64,000 bases of DNA from Patiria pectinifera. Lineage: Eukaryota > Echinodermata > Asteroidea > Valvatida > Asterinidae. The stretch spans positions 10,063,501 through 10,127,500 of the forward strand of contig CM057146.1 of NCBI GenBank assembly GCA_029964075.1, given 5' to 3'. Each line of letters begins with the position of its first letter. Positions within the stretch are counted from its first letter, which is position 1. Position numbers and translations under genes: made by a program. The notes under the pieces were generated by a model that ran no database searches, was not told the DNA's origin, and saw only the letters and a program-made list of their open reading frames with translations. Of the stretch, positions 24,401 to 34,100 are shown piece by piece.

Positions 24401-27400
24401 AGTAGGACTATTGTATTCTTTGCAAATACTGTCACCATGATTTGTTTTGTTTAAGTTTTGTATTCATCAATGCTGGAAACACCAACAACTAAAATCGTGT
24501 TCGTATAGTCTGGTTACCTGACCCCCACTTCAGATGAAACAGGGATTATAGATGTCGGGGAATGGTAAGGTCAGGGAACCAGTCTATCTGGCTTGCACCC
24601 GCTCACAGATGCGTAACCAATTGCAAACAAAATGTGGACTAACTAAATTTGGGTAATTGGTTGCAGTATTTGGAAGAAAAAAAAATTAATTCCAACGATG
24701 GTCAGCCCACCATCGTGTGAAAATGATATAAAACTTGAACCTTTCTTGAAAATGTCAGCATACCAGGGCCCAATTTCATAGAGCTGCTTAAGCATAAAAT
24801 TTGCTTAAGCACACAAAAAAAACTTGCTTAATATAATCATGTTACCGGCCAAACATAGCTTGTGACTGGTATTTAACTGTTGTTTACTTAGCATAACAAT
24901 CGCATGGAGTTTCGGTGGGTAACCTGATTATATTAAGCAAACTTTTTTTGTGCTTAAGCAAATTTTTTGCTCTATGAAATTAAGCCCTGCAGGTGCCTCG
25001 ATGTTACTATTAAATAGAGTATTTCATTGTCATAATTTAGTTGTTCTGTTTTTGGAAATGTGCAAATGTTGTATATTGCCTTTCAGGCTGGCCAAAGTTT
25101 CAACTTGATCTGTGCCTTTCAAAATCAAATATTCGAATATTTGGAATAAAATATTTGGAATTAAACTGGAACCACCCAACACTAAACTGTTGAAAAATAA
25201 CTGTCTTAATCCTCCGGGCAGTTCTGGAGGATTTTGTAGGATTAACCCCAACTCCCTAGGCCTTTTTGCTAGGATGTAGCCTCAATCCTGCAAAATCCTC
25301 CGATTGGCCTAATGGAAAAATAGCACATAGCCTCAATCCTGCAAATTCCTCCGTTGTTTCTTGAATATGGTCAATGGAGGGGTGGACCACTGCCTGAATC
25401 CTGCAAAATCCTCTGGCTATGACTGTCAATAGGCTGAGGCAGAGGCAGTGACATCCTGGAGCAGTGCGGAGGATGTCGAGTATAATCAAGGACTAAATGT
25501 GTGCATGGCTGAGCATAAACAATACAAGGTCCGGCCCAAGACCTTGACACATTGCGCACTCCGAAATCAGCAACGCACTTTTGCCATGTAACCTCAATCC
25601 TGCAAATTCCTCCAATTTGCAAAAAGGATTTTGGAGGATTCAGGGCGGTTAGGGTTAAGGCTGAATGGTCCAAAAAAGTTGCCTTTACATTTTGATGGAT
25701 GATGCGTCAAGTTCTTAGGCTGTACCCAGAATTGTTTATGTTCAGGAGCATTGAGGTTAAACCCTAACCATCCCAATTCCTCCAAAATCCTTTTTTGCAA
25801 ATTGGAGGAATTTGCAGGATTGAGGTTACAACTTACAGGGTAAAAGAGCGTTGCTGATTTCGGAGGACACAGTGTTAAGTTCTTGGGCCGAACCTTGTGT
25901 TGCATAAATTTGGTCCTTGATTATACTTGAAATCCTCCGCACTGCTCCAGGATGTCACTGCATCTGCCTCAACATACCAACAGTCGCAGCCGGAGGATTT
26001 TGCAGTTTTGAGGTGGTGGTCACCCCTCTAAGGGCCACATTCAAGAAATAACGGAGGATTTTGCAGGATTGAGGATATGGTTGTTTTTTAAATGAAGGCA
26101 GTTGGAGGATTTTGCAAGATTGAGGTTACATCCTAGCAAAAATGCACAGGGAGTTAGGGTTAATCCAAGTTTTACATAAGAGGAACCAAAAGTGTTGAAT
26201 ATCTGTGCCAAACTAAGCAATTGTCATCGCATGGGTTTGCAAGATTACTCAAAATTGATTTATTACCTGCCACGTCTTCCTCTGGAGTGTGATCGAGAAC
26301 GCGACCTGGAATCCCTTGAAGAAAAAAGAAAATTACCAAGAAAAAAAAGACAAACAGAAAAGATATGTCAATATAAGTGTGACGTGAATGCGATCAGCCT
26401 CCTGGAACAGAGGACCAGTCTACATGGTCAGTCCTTACAAAATATGTCGGGGAAAATACACAGCTATAAAGTTGACCAACACAGCTATACTTACCTTCTA
26501 AAAAATAAACCTCTTTGCAACCATTAATCCAGAAGAAAAGACAACATCTCTTCATTACAAAGTAGGATGATAGTATACAAGTATTTTAATTTAACATTTG
26601 GTGTTAGAAAATTAATTAATATTTTTGAAGAAACTACAACTGAAAAACAGAAAACACTTGGGGTCTTATTTTTTCCGGGGGAGGGGGGGGGGCTGTTACA
26701 TCTGACATAAGATTTTGTTAATTCAGAAAACATACTTTAATGCCTTTTACCGACAATGGTATTTATGTCATGCAAATAAGCTCCTAAGCAAATATAAATA
26801 GTTGGCAAATGCAAATGTGACACTTTTGAACCCTGTTTAACGCTCCTTATCCTCACAGAAAATTGACCCTCGGTCGGTCCAAACAAATGGGTCATTTGAG
26901 GTTTCAAAGAAAAAACAGCTGACTAAATGACTCTTAAAAGTAACGGAATACATGTATTTCCTAACACATTTGATCAGCTGATAGTGACACCTCCTTGAAT
27001 ATTGGCAGGTTTAATTTTGTGGAAAGAGGGCAGGGCTTTGATTTATGAGGGAAATAACGGGGTGAAAGACAACAATGAAACCCAAAAAATAGGCTCCAAA
27101 AACGAGATGGTGACAGTGAAAGCTCGATGCAATGAAAGCTCGATGCTAATCGGCTGGAAAAAAAGGGAAAAAAAAAAATTTTTGTTTGTCTCAGCCTATC
27201 AGCATCGGGCTTTCATTGTATCAGGCTTTCACGCATGCTTTGAGAACTACAACGTGCACGTCTCATGTCTGACTGCAAAAAAGGTAAAAAGTCACAAAGA
27301 CACTTGGCCTCCGTAAAATCAAAAAGGCAGTTTTTACAAAATATTGAGGGTAAATCAAAAGCTCCGTAAAATCAAAAAGGCAGTTTTTACAAAATATTGG

Positions 27401-29099
27401 GGTAAATAACCCCCTCTAACAGCAACGCCTAATGATGATCCAAATGTCAATTGTTTAAAAAAACATTTAAGAGTTACGGATCAACCATGGCAACTTTTTG
27501 TAATTTCTTTAATGTTTGCACATTTTGTCGCTTCAGTAAAGAAAACAAATGGGGGAAAAATGAGGAAAAACATGTCTGGTCATTAAATAATATAATCCAC
27601 ACGTGATTGATTCAATAATGTGTTTTTCTGTGTGTGATGTTACTTTTGCATGTTTGCACTTTTGCAGAGAGAAAGAAACAATTCACACAAAAATATTAAC
27701 GGTGCTAAGTTACTAATCTTACTTATAAACTCCCAGGCTAGTTCCAAAACATTTGTGTGTTGGTGGTGGCTATTTTTCAAAGCACTACTGCAGCTCAAAC
27801 TGATTTCCATCCACAGTGACACTTCCATTACCAGTTGTTCCAACCATACTCTTAAATTCCTTGATCAAAATCTCGCACTGCTGATGGGTCTCATCGCGGC
27901 AACATTGACACCAATGTGTTTGCAAATTGCTAGCTCACGATCATCACTGCACTGCACACATTACATGTACAATACACACACATCCACATGTGATACAAAC
28001 ACGCGATGCAAACCCATTGAAAATAATAAATACTCCACTGCGCACACTGCATTGATGTCTATCAGGTTCTTGACCGCACTGCTTATTAGACTTGTCACCC
28101 GTCCATCCATTATCGTAAATTATATTCACCCGATGACTGTTTCATGCACTAACATGAGGTTTACCACTCGCATCACGGCTGCGGTATGGTACTGGAACAG
28201 CAACCGATAGTGCATAAAACAGTAATCGGGTGTTACGCTTCCCCGTGACGTCATGCGCCAACAGCCAGCGCAGCTGGCAAGAACGACTGGTACCAGCACG
28301 CTGTGCATGGTAATCGACCGCCATTCATTGTACACGCAGTTTGTTTGTGCACAAATCCAATTGCAGGCCTCCCCATGCCTGCACGGTTGTCGGTTATTCC
28401 TCCTTTTTTCACTGCAATTGTAGGCTGAATCTTCATCGTGGATCGTTTTTTACTTCGAGGACCTGTGTAATGGTTATTCCAGGCAAGGTTTGGGTGAGTT
28501 TGGTTGCCAACGCTGCTGGTTCGAGTGAAAAACTTCCTCCAGCCCTAAATGACAACCCAATGTCATGATAAAATTTAGGGCTGGGTAACTCCAGCTACGT
28601 CAGAGTGTGGAATTCTTTCCACACTATGAACTGAAAAGAAAGAGGGGTTTGTAAATTATACGCAATTACCAATCATGGAACAAGATCAGGACAAACATGA
28701 CAAATATTTGACTTCCCGCAATTACCTTCTGCGCCGGTCCCATCCACCACTCCTGCCCCCTCCACCGCGGTCATAACGGCGTGGCCGTCGGTTGTAGTCC
28801 GTAGACGGCCGGCCATATCGCGCCATTTGCACCCTCAACTCCCTTCCGTCCATGGCGGCTCCGTCCATGTAGTCCATCGCATCTTCGGCATCTCGCTTGT
28901 CGAAGAATCGGACGAACGCGAAGCCCCGGCTTTCCTTGGTGTAGCGATCGCGCGGGATGTACACGTCCCCCACGTCGCCATATTTCGAGAAGACTTTGTG
29001 CAGGTCCTCGGGCTTTGTGCGGTAAGTCAGATTGTCCACTTTCAGGGACGTCATTCCCTCTATTTCTGGAGGCCCGCCACCGCCGCTCCCGTGCGACAT
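21154..29099 (-). CDS. SRSF2: SRSF2-like (SC35) serine/arginine-rich splicing factor, three coding exons
   Basis: Coding sequence is 29099-28726, 26314-26267 and 21418-21154, joined in phase 2 at both introns: 687 nt, 228 aa, close to the usual ~221 aa of SRSF2. Residues about 17-92 form an RNA recognition motif, with RNP2 LKVDNL (19-24) and RNP1 RGFAFVRF (58-65). A glycine-rich linker with [10 protein letters not shown] follows, then an RS domain of about 100 residues dense in SR/RS dipeptides. SR proteins bind exonic enhancers in pre-mRNA and recruit U1 and U2AF in the nucleus. The start at 29099 is chosen because MSHGSGG leads straight into the family N-terminus; an upstream in-frame ATG at 29165 would add 22 non-conserved residues. 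Introns are 2,411 and 4,848 nt, the second filled with transposons. A paralogous SR protein is possible, but the RRM sequence favours SRSF2. Confidence 0.93.
21561..21586. repeat. (AC)n microsatellite
   Basis: Thirteen uninterrupted AC dinucleotides inside SRSF2-like intron 2. Confidence 0.95.
22624..22888. mobile_element. Inverted-repeat element in SRSF2-like intron 2
   Basis: TCAGGGTACGCCATCTTG followed by AAAATCAAAG at the left is mirrored at the right by CTTTGATTTT and CAAGATCGTGTACCCTGA, about 35 bp with four mismatches, in a 265-bp noncoding element. Confidence 0.75.
23009..24351. mobile_element. Pogo-like MITE split by a TTAA-target insertion
   Basis: TACAGTCGAACCCTGATAAG at the left and TTATAAAGGTGTTCGACTGTA-type sequence at the right are the two ends of an element related to 14818-15000. 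The right part (CTGCTTATAACAAGC, GAAGGTCCCAAGTC) matches the interior of that element. The two parts are separated by the insertion 23043-24194. Confidence 0.75.
23043..24194. mobile_element. TTAA-flanked (piggyBac-type target) non-autonomous element
   Basis: Begins CCCTAACTCC and ends ACGTTAGGG, with TTAA directly outside each end (23039-23042 and 24195-24198). TTAA duplication and CCCT ends are hallmarks of piggyBac-type transposons. The arms contain many ATCCTGAATCC(A/G)CCA motifs in both orientations. The interior has a separate direct repeat, TTTCCTCCAGCACGTGACC, at about 23617, 23773 and 23857. There is no transposase. Confidence 0.75.
24765..24988. mobile_element. MITE beginning AGGGCCCAATTTCATAGAGC
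   Basis: AGGGCCCAATTTCATAGAGC at the left is mirrored by GCTCTATGAAATTAAGCCCT at the right. The match continues inward through TTGCTTAAGCAC and TTGCTTAATATAATCA to form long arms around a short centre. The element type is common in echinoderm genomes as I recall them, which is one reason for the organism guess. Confidence 0.8.
25246..25654. mobile_element. TTAA-flanked MITE, first of a head-to-head pair
   Basis: Lies between TTAA at 25242-25245 and 25655-25658, with CCCCAACTCCCTAGG at the left and GGCGGTTAGGG at the right. It is full of CTCAATCCTGCAAAATCCTCC motifs in both orientations. Confidence 0.7.
25761..26159. mobile_element. TTAA-flanked MITE, second of the pair, opposite orientation
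   Basis: Lies between TTAA at 25757-25760 and 26160-26163. The right end (ACATCCTAGCAAAAATG...GGGAGTTAGGG) is the reverse complement of the left end of 25246-25654, so the two copies are inverted relative to each other, about 100 bp apart. Confidence 0.7.
26267..26314 (-). CDS. SRSF2: SRSF2-like exon 2: 48-nt micro-exon of the RS domain
   Basis: The polypyrimidine tract and AG end at 26315, and the donor GTAATA begins at 26266. In the phase set by exon 1 the 48 nt read [16 protein letters not shown], adding exactly 16 residues without changing frame, so the exon could be skipped with the protein still in frame. Confidence 0.88.
26893..27140 (+). repeat. Diverged relative of the unit-3 insertion at 61018-61450
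   Basis: Shares AACAGCTGACTAAATGAC, GACACCT(C/T)CTTGAATAT and GGGCTTTGATTTATGAGGG, in the same order and spacing, with 61066-61205. Lies inside SRSF2-like intron 1. Element ends are not clear here. Confidence 0.55.
27141..28725. other. SRSF2-like intron 1, remainder
   Basis: No exon seen. A 49-bp direct duplication (TCCGTAAAATCAAAAAGGCA onward) lies at about 27311 and 27362. A hairpin CCAGCCCTAAAT / ATTTAGGGCTGG lies at 28539-28584. The long plus-strand open frame 27650-28210 lacks any recognisable domain. Confidence 0.5.
28726..29099 (-). CDS. SRSF2: SRSF2-like exon 1: start codon, RRM and glycine-rich linker
   Basis: Encodes residues 1-124 plus two bases of the next codon. It ends AGAAG before the donor GTAAT at 28725-28721. 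It carries the complete RNA recognition motif in a single exon, as in other SRSF2 genes. Confidence 0.93.
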
Positions 29100-29400
29100 C
29101 TTTAGGTAGTAATCTGTGGCTGTCAAAAACGTAGCAAATGTCACAAAACAAGATTTTTGGGTCAAGGAAACGAGCTACTTTCCTCAACACGAGCAGAGAC
29201 TTTCAGATGCAAAATGCTGAATGAAAAAGACATGGCGTCGGATGCATGGTAAGCATTCGCGTTTACAAAAGAAAGGCGGTCTGGTTGAAGGGTACCAGCG
29301 AACAAAAGAGTAACTTTGGCGTGCGCACGCGCGCGTGCCCTGGGTATGGTATGGGCGGCCAATGAGACATCACCGTATAAACTTAATTAAAACGCACAAA
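29100..29400 (-). promoter_or_regulatory. Probable SRSF2-like promoter and 5' UTR
   Basis: Immediately upstream of the start codon. The stretch near 29315-29345 is CpG-rich (GTGCGCACGCGCGCGTG), and a CCAAT box lies at about 29358 within GGCGGCCAATGAG, on the plus strand. No TATA box is obvious, in keeping with a housekeeping gene. The transcription start is not determined. Confidence 0.5.
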
Positions 29401-29429
29401 AAACATCGGTCACCAAGAACAAAATCGAA

Positions 29430-29795
29430 AAGATAATATTTTGATATCGAACTTCTTTCCAAGATATTTGCAAATACAGTTATTTGCAATAAAATGTTGC
29501 AACATCCCAAATATTTGCAAAGACATTTGCATCAATATTTAATTGCGACATCACAAATATTTGCAAAGATGTTTGCGACCGACGTACAATGTCCCTTCTG
29601 ACACATCGCAATTATCAAAAGAACCCGACCTGAAGCTGAAGGAATATCACACATTACACATATATTTGCAAAATGCAACTATTTTCGAATATGTTTACAA
29701 ATATGTTTAAAAATATTTACATTTTGCAAAGATATTTGTGATAAAATTTATGAAATCACAAATATTTGCAAAGATATTTGCAATATATGATGTCC
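29430..29795. repeat. Degenerate TATTTGCAAAGATATTTGC repeat block
   Basis: TATTTGCAAAGA(T/C)(A/G)TTTGC and its partial complement recur eight or more times with irregular spacing in very AT-rich DNA between the SRSF2-like promoter and the dispersed repeat at 29828. Confidence 0.65.
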
Positions 29796-29827
29796 TTTCA
29801 GGGCCACCAAAGAGCCCCTTTTATGGG

Positions 29828-30297
29828 TGCACGCCTGTAAATAGGTCAAAAATCCGTCCGCCGAGCTCTTGAATAAAAGTTATTCCATCAAAATATTATA
29901 TATTAGAGAGTTTTGAGAGCCATAGAATTGGGGAATTGAAGAGATATGGTGATGACCCTTTGGTCCGGACTTGGGGCTTCCAATTCTGAGCATTTTGGAT
30001 GATATTGGGCTCGAAAGTGGCGCTATTTTGCCATGTTGTGGAAGGATCGTTTTTCAAGATGGCTACTTTTCCGCTTTGGGGAAACTAGGGGTCGCCTTCT
30101 TCGGGTGAGAATATCTCAAAATGTCAATGGTCAACGCACCAAAAAATGAAAAGAAAATGAAAGATGACACATTGATCATCATTTTTCTGTGCCGAGTTTG
30201 AATACCTGTGAGAATTCCGAGTATTTTTAAAAGAATTTTGAAGCCTGCGCATTTAGCACTAGTGTCTATGGGATTTTTTTGCAGGGTTGCACCCTTA
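29828..30297 (+). repeat. Dispersed repeat, GGGTGCAC family, full copy at the left edge of the array
   Basis: Starts GGGTGCACGCCTGTAAATAGG and ends GCAGGGTTGCACCC, so the ends are complementary. The 3' part from CCTGTGAGAATTCCGAG (30205) to the end is also found at 42512, 52199 and 63224, upstream of each later gene copy. The left edge of the amplified unit therefore falls inside this element. Confidence 0.8.
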
Positions 30298-30351
30298 TAG
30301 CACGGACGCCTGCGATTAATTATTTGGACAACCGAAACAATGGGATACTTT

Positions 30352-30482
30352 TGAAACGTTGGTGGCAGCAAACACACCGGTCCTTTTTTTCATTGTTGAC
30401 GTCATGTTGTTGAGCATGCGAGCTTTAGCTTAAACATGAAAGGACCGTACCGGTAAGTTTGCTGCCACCAATGTCTCAAGTG
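30352..30482. repeat. Promoter-proximal hairpin, unit 1
   Basis: GTTGGTGGCAGCAAACACAC with CGGTCCTTT is mirrored by AAAGGACCG and TTTGCTGCCACCAA, around a ~50-nt centre containing a perfect cyclic-AMP-response-like TGACGTCA (30397-30404). A third, isolated GGTGGCAGCAAAC arm lies at about 30607. Confidence 0.8.
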
Positions 30483-30639
30483 TCTCTCATTGAAGGCGCC
30501 ACAAAACAAATCCCAAGAAAAAAGCCCACTGAAGATGGCAAGCATAAAAGTCAATGATGAGCATGCGCGCGCGCCTTTGCGAGACTTTTGAGACGTTCAA
30601 TGGACGGTGGCAGCAAACACACCATTGTCTGCGTCATAA

Positions 30640-30824
30640 TTTTTTTAATTGTATCATTAACCTCCCATTGTCTCGCTTATGCATAAATTAACGCGCAGAG
30701 TAACATGACTCGACGTCAAACGCGAAACGTAAACATACAACACAACATTTCACGTATCGTGTTATGTGCGCCACAGTGGTATTTCCAGAGTGATGTTTTT
30801 TGGTTGAGTACGTGAATTTCAGAC
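30640..30824 (+). promoter_or_regulatory. Conserved upstream block of gene copy 1
   Basis: This ~185-bp block is almost identical upstream of all four copies. It includes TTATGCATAAATTAACGCG (POU/octamer-like core) and GACTCGACGTCAAACGCG. No canonical TATA box is seen at a suitable distance. An in-frame TGA lies 12 nt before the ATG, and ATTTCAG ends two bases before the ATG, so a 5' UTR intron ending there is possible. Confidence 0.45.
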
Positions 30825-31126
30825 ATGTTCAACGGCATTAACCAGAGAATTTTGATGTCGGCTGCGATGTTTGGAGCCCCCACGCCGACAGTAGATTGGA
30901 ACACACGGCCGAAACCAAAGAACAAGCCGGCCAAGGCCAAGGCGAGATCCGCGCGGGCCAAATTTGGCAGCGGGCCCGGGAAGAAAGGAAAGGGTGTTCG
31001 GAGTCTGATGGGCCGTCTCAACTGCTGCCTTCGGGAGCCCGAGGTGGAAACAGACTCCTTGGATGCCATGGAGAGGGGGGAGGCACTGGACGTGGTGGAT
31101 GTTGAGTCGGTGGAAATCAAAACGAG
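30825..31126 (+). CDS. Array gene copy 1, exon 1
   Basis: Starts MFNGINQRILMSAAMFG and ends in VEIKT plus two bases before the donor GTGAGAATT. Identical in copy 2. The minus-strand open frame over it is longer (154 codons) but has no splice partner. Confidence 0.7.
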
Positions 31127-34100
31127 GTGAGAATTTTGGAGGGATAAGCCCCCCGGAGATCCTACCGGCGGGGATCCCAAACCGTATACCGTTTAACGGG
31201 CATGCACTTGATCGCGAAGCAATCATCGTTTGCCAAACTACGAGCCTCGATCGCCAGCCCCTTCCCCCTTCCCGGCGAGGATAGTTAACGATCTCGATGA
31301 TCGTGAGCATCAGCTTTTCTTATCTTAACTTCATCAACAACAATGATGGCCACTGAGTTAATGGCAAAGTAAATTCCGTGACGTCAACAATGATCGGTTA
31401 TGTCTTTAACATTACACAACGCACATGATAAGCGGTCGTCATGTGTTGCACGTTTAATCATGACGGAGCCTGATGGTAAATAAATAAAACAGATGATGAT
31501 CAGTGCAGACAAAAAATTGATAAATTAGGAAAGGAACGATCAGACAATGGGAGCGTTATTTTATTATAATACACTGCAAAAACTGTGTTTAGCAATTATT
31601 AGCAATTAAACACTTTTCTAAACACTTTCTTGCTATCAGTTTGTAAACATGTTTAAATACCAAACATGTTTAACGTAAGGATGAACAGTGTTTAGCTATT
31701 GAACATTGATGTTTAGCAATTGGACACGTAATGTTTAGCATCTAAACATGTTTACAAAGTGATAGCAAGATTGTGTTTAATTGCAGTATAGTGGCTACAA
31801 ACACTCAACAAAACTTGTTTCGCAAACATGTCTTCAGTTCACAAGATAAGTTGAAGTAAGTGAAATTAAAGTTATCAATCTTATCACATGAAATCGAACC
31901 GGTCCATAAAATAGCCCAGTTAATTATACCTCTGGTTCTTTTCAGAACCACTCTCTTAGTTGAGAAATTATTACATGGTGTTTCCGCAAACCTTTCATTG
32001 TTCATTATTTAATTATAGTGCCTAGCTCCATGATCAAGCTATTTCGGACGACGCCTTCGATAATTATAAAGTCGAGGAAAACACAAGACAGTCACTTCTT
32101 CATCTGTTTGAGGGTGCATGATTTTATGTAACCTTTTTCATAATTAAAATCTATCAGCACTATTATCATCATGCATTTCAAGTTGGCCTCTGAAAACCAA
32201 CGTACGTGTGGATTTACGCTTGCTTTCCATATTTTATATTTGGACAGCAGATTACTAATGATCCCAACCTCTCTAAGTTTGGTTTGAAAATTCGTATATC
32301 TCAACTAGCAATAAGGCCACAAAAAAAAAAAAATTCGGTCCCTGGTCAGACCAAAGTTCCAGAATTGACGCGGCGATGCGGCTTTTTTTTTTTGATTTTT
32401 TTTTCTTCAAGGTTGGATTGTACAGACAAGGTGGGGTACTATTTTGCTTTTTTGGTGGTCTCATGTACATTGGTGTCCTCCATAATTTGCCTTGGTGGTT
32501 TCGATCATTTGCCTTGGTGCAATTTCCCTCTCTTTGGTGCTCTTTGGTAAAACAAATTGAGGAGGTGCGGAAATAGAGGGCGCTGTTGGAGCTACCGCGG
32601 AACATTTTGGAAAAAAAAAGATAGACGCGCATGATTAAAATCGAAGCGCGCGCTGACCAGAGACGGACTTATTTTTTTGTGGCCTAATAGACTCTTCTTA
32701 ACCCTAAAAGGGCAGGGTTATTTTGACCATCTCTCAACCGGGGGGGGGGGGGGGGGGGGGGGGTTCCGCCCCCCCCCCCACACCTTAAGATCTCGGCCAT
32801 CGAGTGACGAAAAATTTTGAAGCTCGGTACATGCATAGAACAACTCATCATGAACATACCCAAGAAATTTCATGACTATAGGTCAAAGGGTTTTGGAATT
32901 ATGGCTAACTTTAATTATTCATGTGTACGAATGCTAATTCTGTTCTGTGTGTACACGACGTATTGTGGGGAAATTCAGTTTTCACGGCGCATAGCGCCGG
33001 AAAAAGTCATAACAGCTCATTTTTTTTTTTAAGGCTATCCCGGAAAAAGTTGAGGGGGGGGGCGGATTCCGCCCCGGCCCTTTTAGGGTTAATGTATGAA
33101 TTTCATGTAAATGTTAAGTAAGATTTGAGGCTTTGCATGGTGGAAATACTAAATAATGAAGGGTTTGCGGAAACACCATGTGCGAATAGTTTCTCAACTA
33201 AGAGAATGGTTCTGAAGAGAACCAGAGGTATAAACTCGACGTTCCGGTCAGTATGCTCTGACCGTCTTCAGGAGAATGCCTAAACTCTAAGAAAGTGGAT
33301 ACTTAAGTAGCAAAAGGCGGAGGCAATGAAGTGCGAAGTAGCATCCTGTGAGGATGCTAAGTGGGCAGGATCCTGGAACAAGCTTGGTGCTCACTGGGGT
33401 GGAACAGTAGGGTTGCTGTGTCAGTAGAGAGAGGACCTAGGGTATAGGAGACCCATCAGTCTAGAGTGGTAGCTGATGACCTAGGGTATAGGAGACCCAT
33501 CAGTCTGGAGAAGTGGGAGCCAGATGTCGTTGAGGTGAAACCCGATGTCTTGCGGAACTGTGTTGTGCTTGCGGATCTCGATGGCTTCCCGTATGCGTCT
33601 TGGATGCCAGAACTGGATCGGTGCGATGAGTTCGGCCGCTTCCCAATCAACTTTGTGGTCGTTGATGTGGGAATGTTTGACAATGGCCGATTTGTCATAA
33701 TCCCCTCGCCGTCCATGTGCTCTGTGTTCCTTGAGCCTAGTGGAAAGGTTCCGACCGGTTTCGCCGATGTAGACTTTGCCGCATTCACATGGAATGCGGT
33801 AGACTCCCGCCTTGGAGGAGGAGTCCTGCTTGTCCTTGTGAGTGTGGAGGCTGCCTTGGAGCTTGTTGCCAGATGAGTGGTACACCTTGATGCCGGCTTG
33901 TCGGAGGATGCGTTGCAGATGATGAGAAGCTGGACCTATGTAAGGAAGAGTGACTGAGGGAGATACAGTGGAAGGACCTTGGGTATAGGAGACCCGTTGG
34001 TCAGGTTTGCTGATCGTGATGCGGTTGGGTTTGTAGCCGTTCCGTTGTAGTGACGCCTGGATGTGCTTGAGTTCACGCTTGAGGTTGTCTTGGTCGCAGA

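Noticed and set aside
27650-28210. 186-codon plus-strand open frame
   Set aside because: Lies in SRSF2-like intron 1, has no recognisable domain and no splice context, and the composition looks noncoding.
30897-31130. Myristoylation/palmitoylation start at the internal Met of MGRLNCC
   Set aside because: The Gly and Cys residues are suggestive, but the frame opens upstream with a stop 12 nt before the first Met, and there is no evidence for internal initiation.
30716-31180. 154-codon minus-strand open frame over array exon 1, with similar frames over the other copies, up to 244 codons at 53055-53789
   Set aside because: It is antisense to the exon whose plus-strand frame joins three further exons in phase. 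The open frame is a by-product of GC-rich exon 1 and near-identical copies. No splice partner or domain is visible.
33205-33265. Hammerhead ribozyme in the Penelope-like terminal repeat
   Set aside because: Penelope-like terminal repeats often carry hammerhead motifs, and a CTGAAGA followed later by a GGTCAG/CTGACC hairpin and GTC is present. However, the required GAAA core is replaced by TAAA and stem I does not pair, so I do not call it. A covariance-model search would settle this.
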